Part shown: piece by piece, positions 59,854-64,000 of the stretch
How the letters are laid out: each line of letters opens with the position of its first letter
Numbering within the stretch: the first letter of the stretch is position 1
Source: a virus
Strand: one strand, 5' to 3'
Virus record (IMG/VR): IMGVR_UViG_3300014913_000759
Location: 28,465-92,464 of that record
DNA length: 64,000 nt
Translations under genes and position numbers: made by a program
The notes under the pieces: model-generated
Told to the model about the DNA's origin: nothing
Seen by the model: the letters and a program-made list of their open reading frames with translations, nothing else
The model's database searches: none

Positions 59854-60462
59854 TTAGCCTCCAGTATCCGGTGATGTCGAATTGTCTTTGTCTGTAACGA
59901 CTTCTGCCTTTACTTTGGCTGCTCCGACCGATGATTGTGGCGCTGCAAGACCAACCGGTTGATTCATCTTCGCAGAGTTTGCTGCCGTAGTTAGTTGTGT
60001 ATTGTCCTTAAGTTCACTGTCAGTGACTAATAAAACCGGTTGGTGGCGATATTTAAATTTGCCACTCTTTAGTCCTCTCCTACTAACACCATCGATTGTT
60101 GCCCAGGCAGTCTCCGTGCCTCTACAGCGCCTAGTATATTTCTTATTCTGTAAAAGACTGAGCGCATCGGCGCCGGACATATTTACCAAAACAAAGTGCG
60201 GGTCGTCGAAACACGGCGATATCGTAGCTTTCTTAACGATACCCGTAAATATTAGATTTCTTGGGTAATCCACACCAGCATATATTTTTATTGGCCCGCC
60301 AGTCATGTCGGCCACTTCTTGTGCTCCAATTTTTACGCGAGCGTCGAATGTAGAAACCTGTCCTCGTGTTCTATTGACGTTAAAAGACAGTATATAAGGC
60401 GTCTCTACTTCAAATCTACCAACCTCTATTCGAGCCCTTATTTTTACTTTTTCTATTGACAT
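59854..60462 (-). CDS. Baseplate hub-like protein, N-terminal-type (gpD/gp27-like; 202 aa)
   Basis: A 202-residue protein. Residues 1-125 have the order of the first hub domain of phage late control D/gp27-type proteins: ILSFNVNRTRGQVSTFDARV, GGPIKIYAGVDYPRNLIFTG, IVKKATISP, LVNMSGADALSLLQNKKYT. The last 55 residues are low-complexity (Ala/Ser/Thr/Lys). The upstream 653-residue protein contains a further hub-like segment, so the hub may be split over two genes. The start is 1 base past the upstream TAA, with GGAGGG 5 bases before the ATG. Confidence 0.66.
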   Translation of the reverse strand: MSIEKVKIRARIEVGRFEVETPYILSFNVNRTRGQVSTFDARVKIGAQEVADMTGGPIKIYAGVDYPRNLIFTGIVKKATISPCFDDPHFVLVNMSGADALSLLQNKKYTRRCRGTETAWATIDGVSRRGLKSGKFKYRHQPVLLVTDSELKDNTQLTTAANSAKMNQPVGLAAPQSSVGAAKVKAEVVTDKDNSTSPDTGG

Positions 60463-60463
60463 C

Positions 60464-62425
60464 TTAACCCTCCACCGGATTGTTCTTTAATGAAACACTT
60501 ACTCTATCACCAACTCTTATGACCGATGGTGTGCAGTTTATAGCATAAACATCTCCGAAATCGTCAACGCGAACCCTATAATCCACGTGGTTTCCTCCAT
60601 CCTGTATTACCACACCTTCCGCTGAAAAAGACTCCGTTTGCTTTATATATGCGCCTCCACTTATGCCTTCAACGCCGCCAACTATATATGGGCCCTCATT
60701 GACAGAAATCGTATATGACCCTTGGTCTGAATACGAGTAAGAAATACTGTTTACAACGCCGCCGGCATCACCCCTGTCGCCCAACTCCACTGTGCTCTCT
60801 GGGCCACAGACATACGTAGTCTCGGTACCATCGCCGGCACTCATATATTCATATAATGCTTGAGAAAGCTTTTTTGTGCCGTCCTCGTCCAGAAAAGACA
60901 AAGTCATTGTAAGACCGGGACCGCCGCTCATTTCCTCTATAGCACTATTTAACGCTGTATCTTCTAGGTTTTGTGTGGTGGTTGGGTCATGATCTACGAT
61001 ACCATCTACCTGATTTATGACAGTACCATCCTTTGCAATAGGTGCTGGTTCTTCAGTCAACACCAGCGGTGCGATATACACTCTTAAGTCTTCTGCTATT
61101 AGGTTTGCTTGGCCTTGTGGATCTATTATTTTTACACATGGAGATTCCACCGACAACACCACTACTATCTGATGTACCAGGATACCTTTTGTTCCGCCAG
61201 TAGGCAATATGGTGGCCTGTCCTTCTGTAATCCCTTGCTGTCTGTATAGAGTACAATTAGGATAAACCTTAAATGGTACATTAGATCCGTATGCCGCCTT
61301 GTCATTAAATCTAGCATTACTTGAAAATTTTATCATAACTTTTTTGTTAGTTACATCGGTGCCCTCAAAGTTGGCAATGTAATGTACACCAGAGTCCAGC
61401 CTAAACATTTTTGGGCCAATATCATTTATAGCTATCCAAAGCTCTGTATTCTCGGCATTATTTTCTCCGGCCGCCGCGGCATTATTTTTTGGGACACCTT
61501 TGCATTGTACACATTCTAGACCTATGGCGTACACCATGTTGACTCCTAGAAGTTTATCCATCCTTACATTACGCGTGGTCTCAAATCTAAGCTCATCTGG
61601 TATTTCTACCTCTACGCCTCCGGTCACTTCTTTTCCTCTATCAACAAAACACGCCAAGTCCTCTGCTGTTGCGGGTCTCTCAGCCAAAGTACCAATGTCC
61701 GGAATATCTTTTTCGTTGAAAGTGCCTAAAGAAGGAAGATCTAATACGAGAGGAACTTCTGCCGTGTTGTCTATGCTTATACTAACATCATCCCTATCTT
61801 TTATGAAGGATGGTGGTATGATCTTATAAGCATAACCTAGTACTCTATCCCACGGATTATCGCTTGTTATTTCATATAAATTATCAATACCGTCGTTGTA
61901 ACTAGTAGACAGGTGGGGGTCGTGATATGTTATAACACGAGAATGTTCAAAATCATCCTTACTACAGTTAGATGTCATATCAGATGTATCCCACACCCTT
62001 CTGCCACCCGCTGCCTCAAAAAGATCAACAAACTCTACCGGCTGCCTTTCGGCCATTGGTTTTTTGCCAGTTATCATAACGCCTTTACATTCTTCTTTGT
62101 AAGTATGTGTTTGTATTGTATAGTATATGTCCAAGCTAGGGTAACTATCACCCATACGCTTAAATTCAATCTCCCCTAAATTATTCACTATTGGTTCATA
62201 TAATACGCCCGCATCGGCTGCCTCTTCCATTAACGAGAGACGTATTACTGTCATGGCATCCATTTGCTTAATGTCTATACCATCTAAAGCGCCTCCTATA
62301 GACGGCGTAGCACATTGAAGACCAAAATCGTTGCATACGTCAGCAGCAAGGCTGCCATAAAAATCACAGGATACCTGTGGCTTATTACTTTCTCCAAACG
62401 CTTCCCACGGTTCTTCGTAAGCCAT
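60464..62425 (-). CDS. Large tail-tip/baseplate hub-like protein (653 aa)
   Basis: A 653-residue protein. Near the N-terminus is a hub-like helical segment: SLAADVCNDFGLQCATPSIG, LMEEAADAGVLYEPIVNNLG and EIEFKRMGDSYP (about 25-115). These resemble the part of hub proteins that follows the first domain and precedes the cell-wall or spike attachment. Beta-rich segments continue, with cysteines at LECVQCKGV (about 305) and several Thr/Asp-rich turns. The C-terminus reads YRVRVDDFGDVYAINCTPSV, then DRVSVSLKNNPVEG. Between tape measure and the 202-residue hub-like gene, it should be part of the tail tip. Adjacent genes overlap or nearly overlap on both sides. Confidence 0.66.
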   Translation of the reverse strand: MAYEEPWEAFGESNKPQVSCDFYGSLAADVCNDFGLQCATPSIGGALDGIDIKQMDAMTVIRLSLMEEAADAGVLYEPIVNNLGEIEFKRMGDSYPSLDIYYTIQTHTYKEECKGVMITGKKPMAERQPVEFVDLFEAAGGRRVWDTSDMTSNCSKDDFEHSRVITYHDPHLSTSYNDGIDNLYEITSDNPWDRVLGYAYKIIPPSFIKDRDDVSISIDNTAEVPLVLDLPSLGTFNEKDIPDIGTLAERPATAEDLACFVDRGKEVTGGVEVEIPDELRFETTRNVRMDKLLGVNMVYAIGLECVQCKGVPKNNAAAAGENNAENTELWIAINDIGPKMFRLDSGVHYIANFEGTDVTNKKVMIKFSSNARFNDKAAYGSNVPFKVYPNCTLYRQQGITEGQATILPTGGTKGILVHQIVVVLSVESPCVKIIDPQGQANLIAEDLRVYIAPLVLTEEPAPIAKDGTVINQVDGIVDHDPTTTQNLEDTALNSAIEEMSGGPGLTMTLSFLDEDGTKKLSQALYEYMSAGDGTETTYVCGPESTVELGDRGDAGGVVNSISYSYSDQGSYTISVNEGPYIVGGVEGISGGAYIKQTESFSAEGVVIQDGGNHVDYRVRVDDFGDVYAINCTPSVIRVGDRVSVSLKNNPVEG

Positions 62426-64000
62426 TATTGTCCTCCGATATGAGTAGACACTCTGTTTATCTTGGCTTCAATAGCCTCTATCTGATAACTAAGATGTGCT
62501 TTTAGATTGTCTATCTCTCTCCTGTATTCATCTCCTGTAGATGCTCTGTTGTTTATCTCAGTCAAAAGTGGATCGGTCTTGACAGTTATCATTTCGTTAA
62601 CAACGGTCCTATCTACTATCTTACCACTTACCATCTCTATGTCACGATCTATTTTGTCTTCCAAATTACCTTTAACATCGAGCAGGGTATTGTCCATTTT
62701 TATTATGTGCTGTTCCAAAGCGTCCATTTTTTCTGCGCCAACAGCACCTGGACCAGTGATTGCGTTTTTTAATGCAGCTTCTATGCTGGCCGTAGCTGCT
62801 TCGGCGTCTAGTGGAACACTTACACCATTCGTTTCAACCTCTAGTTTAGGAAAGTTGGATGCTTCTATAGCCTCTTTTACTGCGCTTTCGATTGCGCTTG
62901 CTATCTCGTCTGTATTGACATCCACAGAATATTTGTTGTTTAGGGATGCTCTATCAAATGCCATAGATTCAACCTCGGCGCCCTGTGCAAATTTCTCAGG
63001 TATAACTACTTCTCCTCCATGAAGGTATGTTAGACCGTCTTTTTTCATGCGGCCACCGGTCATCATTTGAGGTATCTCCTCTACTGATGTCGCTTTTGTC
63101 AGAGGAACACTTAGATCTCCAAGCTCTAACCCTCTACCGTAAGTCTTACCGATTATATGCTGCAGCAAGGCGGTTGTATTGGCCGCCGTGACTGGCAAGT
63201 TTGGCGCCAAACGTCTTTGCCAGTTTATACCAAACAGATTTTGAAGTTCTTTTTCAAATGAGAAAGGAAACTTAACATCTCTAACTGCAAGATCTGTACC
63301 CAACATGTCTTTTCTGATTTGTTCTACATCCGGTGCATTAGATAGGCCAGGAGCAAGTTCTGTAATCCAGTTTTCACCATGCTTTCTTTTTTGTTCCTCA
63401 GAATACATCTCAGCGGCACGTAGATCGTATTTCTTCATAAGGTATTTAACTTTGCTGTATTCCTTATGCATGTTCTCATCCACAGGACTTGCGCCTGTGA
63501 ATCTAACCTTGTTTAGGAAACCAGCAGCGCGTGTTACATTCTTTTCCATCTCAGCAATCGCCGCTCTGTCTTCTGCAGTTCCACTCTCACTTCTTAATCT
63601 CTGTCTATATGTGTCCAGTAGATTCTTGGCAGATCTCCAGTTGCCCCACAGGGTCGTGTCAGTACCAAAAGTTTTCTGTGCCTCGCCTAAAGTTAGTTTG
63701 TGTAAGGGCTTGCTTCCAGTAGGAAGATGTACATATTCTTTCGCCTGTAATTTTTCGCGCATATGCTTAAGATAGAACGTCTCTTCCTCTACCTCCGCTC
63801 CGTCTGCATATCTTCTTTTTATTCTGCCTCCGCCACAGAAACCTAACTTCTTCATCTGACGTTCCTGCTCTGCTCTAGCTTTCTTAATCTTATCAGCGGT
63901 TTCTCTCAGCATGCCTGTGCCTAAAGGCGGTTCTTTCACATCGCCAGACTTTCTCTCGCTGCCAAATAGTGTTGCTATTTTTTTAAGAATCTCATCAACC
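62425..64000 (-). CDS. Tape measure protein, C-terminal part (cut by right edge)
   Basis: The reading frame continues upstream of the GTG at 63939 without a stop to the window edge (about 525 residues visible; the extra part reads VDEILKKIATLFGSERKSGD). That GTG also has no ribosome site. The gene is therefore 5'-truncated by the window. GGRMKKDGLTYLHGGEVVIP (about residues 296-315 counted from that GTG) has the G-x-H-x-GE-x-V-[V/I]-P motif frequent in C-terminal regions of tail tape measure proteins. A similar basic motif, GGGRIKRRYADG, occurs near the start. The last 190 residues form long helices with heptads, ending in a coiled coil (IDNLKAHLSYQIEAIEAKIN). It sets tail length and lies before the hub genes, as usual. 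Confidence 0.72.
   Translation of the reverse strand, partial: VDEILKKIATLFGSERKSGDVKEPPLGTGMLRETADKIKKARAEQERQMKKLGFCGGGRIKRRYADGAEVEEETFYLKHMREKLQAKEYVHLPTGSKPLHKLTLGEAQKTFGTDTTLWGNWRSAKNLLDTYRQRLRSESGTAEDRAAIAEMEKNVTRAAGFLNKVRFTGASPVDENMHKEYSKVKYLMKKYDLRAAEMYSEEQKRKHGENWITELAPGLSNAPDVEQIRKDMLGTDLAVRDVKFPFSFEKELQNLFGINWQRRLAPNLPVTAANTTALLQHIIGKTYGRGLELGDLSVPLTKATSVEEIPQMMTGGRMKKDGLTYLHGGEVVIPEKFAQGAEVESMAFDRASLNNKYSVDVNTDEIASAIESAVKEAIEASNFPKLEVETNGVSVPLDAEAATASIEAALKNAITGPGAVGAEKMDALEQHIIKMDNTLLDVKGNLEDKIDRDIEMVSGKIVDRTVVNEMITVKTDPLLTEINNRASTGDEYRREIDNLKAHLSYQIEAIEAKINRVSTHIGGQ

Noticed and set aside
62425-63939. GTG at 63939 as the true start of the tape-measure-like gene
   Set aside because: The frame stays open upstream to the window edge and there is no ribosome binding site before the GTG. 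The gene is treated as truncated.
1-64000. Archaeal virus or integrated prophage
   Set aside because: DnaB, DnaG CHC2, DnaN and RecA are bacterial in type, despite the archaeal-like thymidylate synthase. No integrase, attachment repeat or bacterial chromosomal gene is visible.

Overview
The window is a continuous stretch of a large tailed double-stranded DNA bacteriophage genome, or a metagenomic contig of one. Every supported gene lies on the minus strand, so transcription runs from position 64000 towards 1. Genes are packed end to end, many joined by TAATG or ATGA stop/start overlaps, with purine-rich AGGAGG-like ribosome binding sites. The replication proteins are of bacterial phage type (DnaB, DnaG with a CHC2 zinc finger, DnaN clamp, RecA), which argues for a bacterial host. 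The host itself cannot be named from the sequence. I saw no integrase, tRNA, rRNA, transposase or CRISPR array.

Region 1, tail and baseplate assembly (about 64000-40920). It opens with the 3' part of a probable tape measure gene that runs off the right edge. Two hub-like genes (62425-59854) and a string of small virion-like genes follow. Then come Ig-like and beta-rich structural proteins (57405-47208), a 1767-residue cysteine-rich protein (46636-41333), and several small zinc-ribbon proteins. Within this block sit two genes that do not look structural: the two halves of a split thiamine-pyrophosphate decarboxylase of the sulfopyruvate/phosphonopyruvate decarboxylase type (55023-53936).

Region 2, an array of giant modular surface proteins (40930-15369). 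Eight adjacent genes, about 25.5 kb, encode proteins of 658 to 2373 residues. They are built from recombined modules: a DUF2341-like N-terminal unit, LamG/concanavalin-like lectin domains, discoidin (F5/8 type C) domains, beta-propellers, a fibronectin-like unit and carboxypeptidase-regulatory-like C-termini. The last gene encodes an 863-residue repeat protein. These are candidate tail fibres or receptor-binding and carbohydrate-binding decorations.

Region 3, replication and recombination (15181-4284). The only sizeable intergenic gap (15182-15368) holds a strong sigma70-type promoter with an AT-rich upstream tract. Downstream are the sliding clamp, an unknown gene, a trypsin-like protease, RecA, a small Vsr/DUF559-like nuclease, DnaB helicase, DnaG-type primase, an SSB-like OB-fold protein, zinc-ribbon proteins, a shortened DnaJ, a RuvC-like resolvase and a Cas4/RecB-like nuclease with a likely Fe-S cluster. 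No DNA polymerase is in the window.

Region 4, glycosylation and nucleotide genes (4280-1). Two GT4-type glycosyltransferases, a GT-A-type glycosyltransferase (cut by the left edge) and a class I methyltransferase surround an archaeal-type thymidylate synthase homologue. Together they could modify DNA bases or decorate virion or host glycans.
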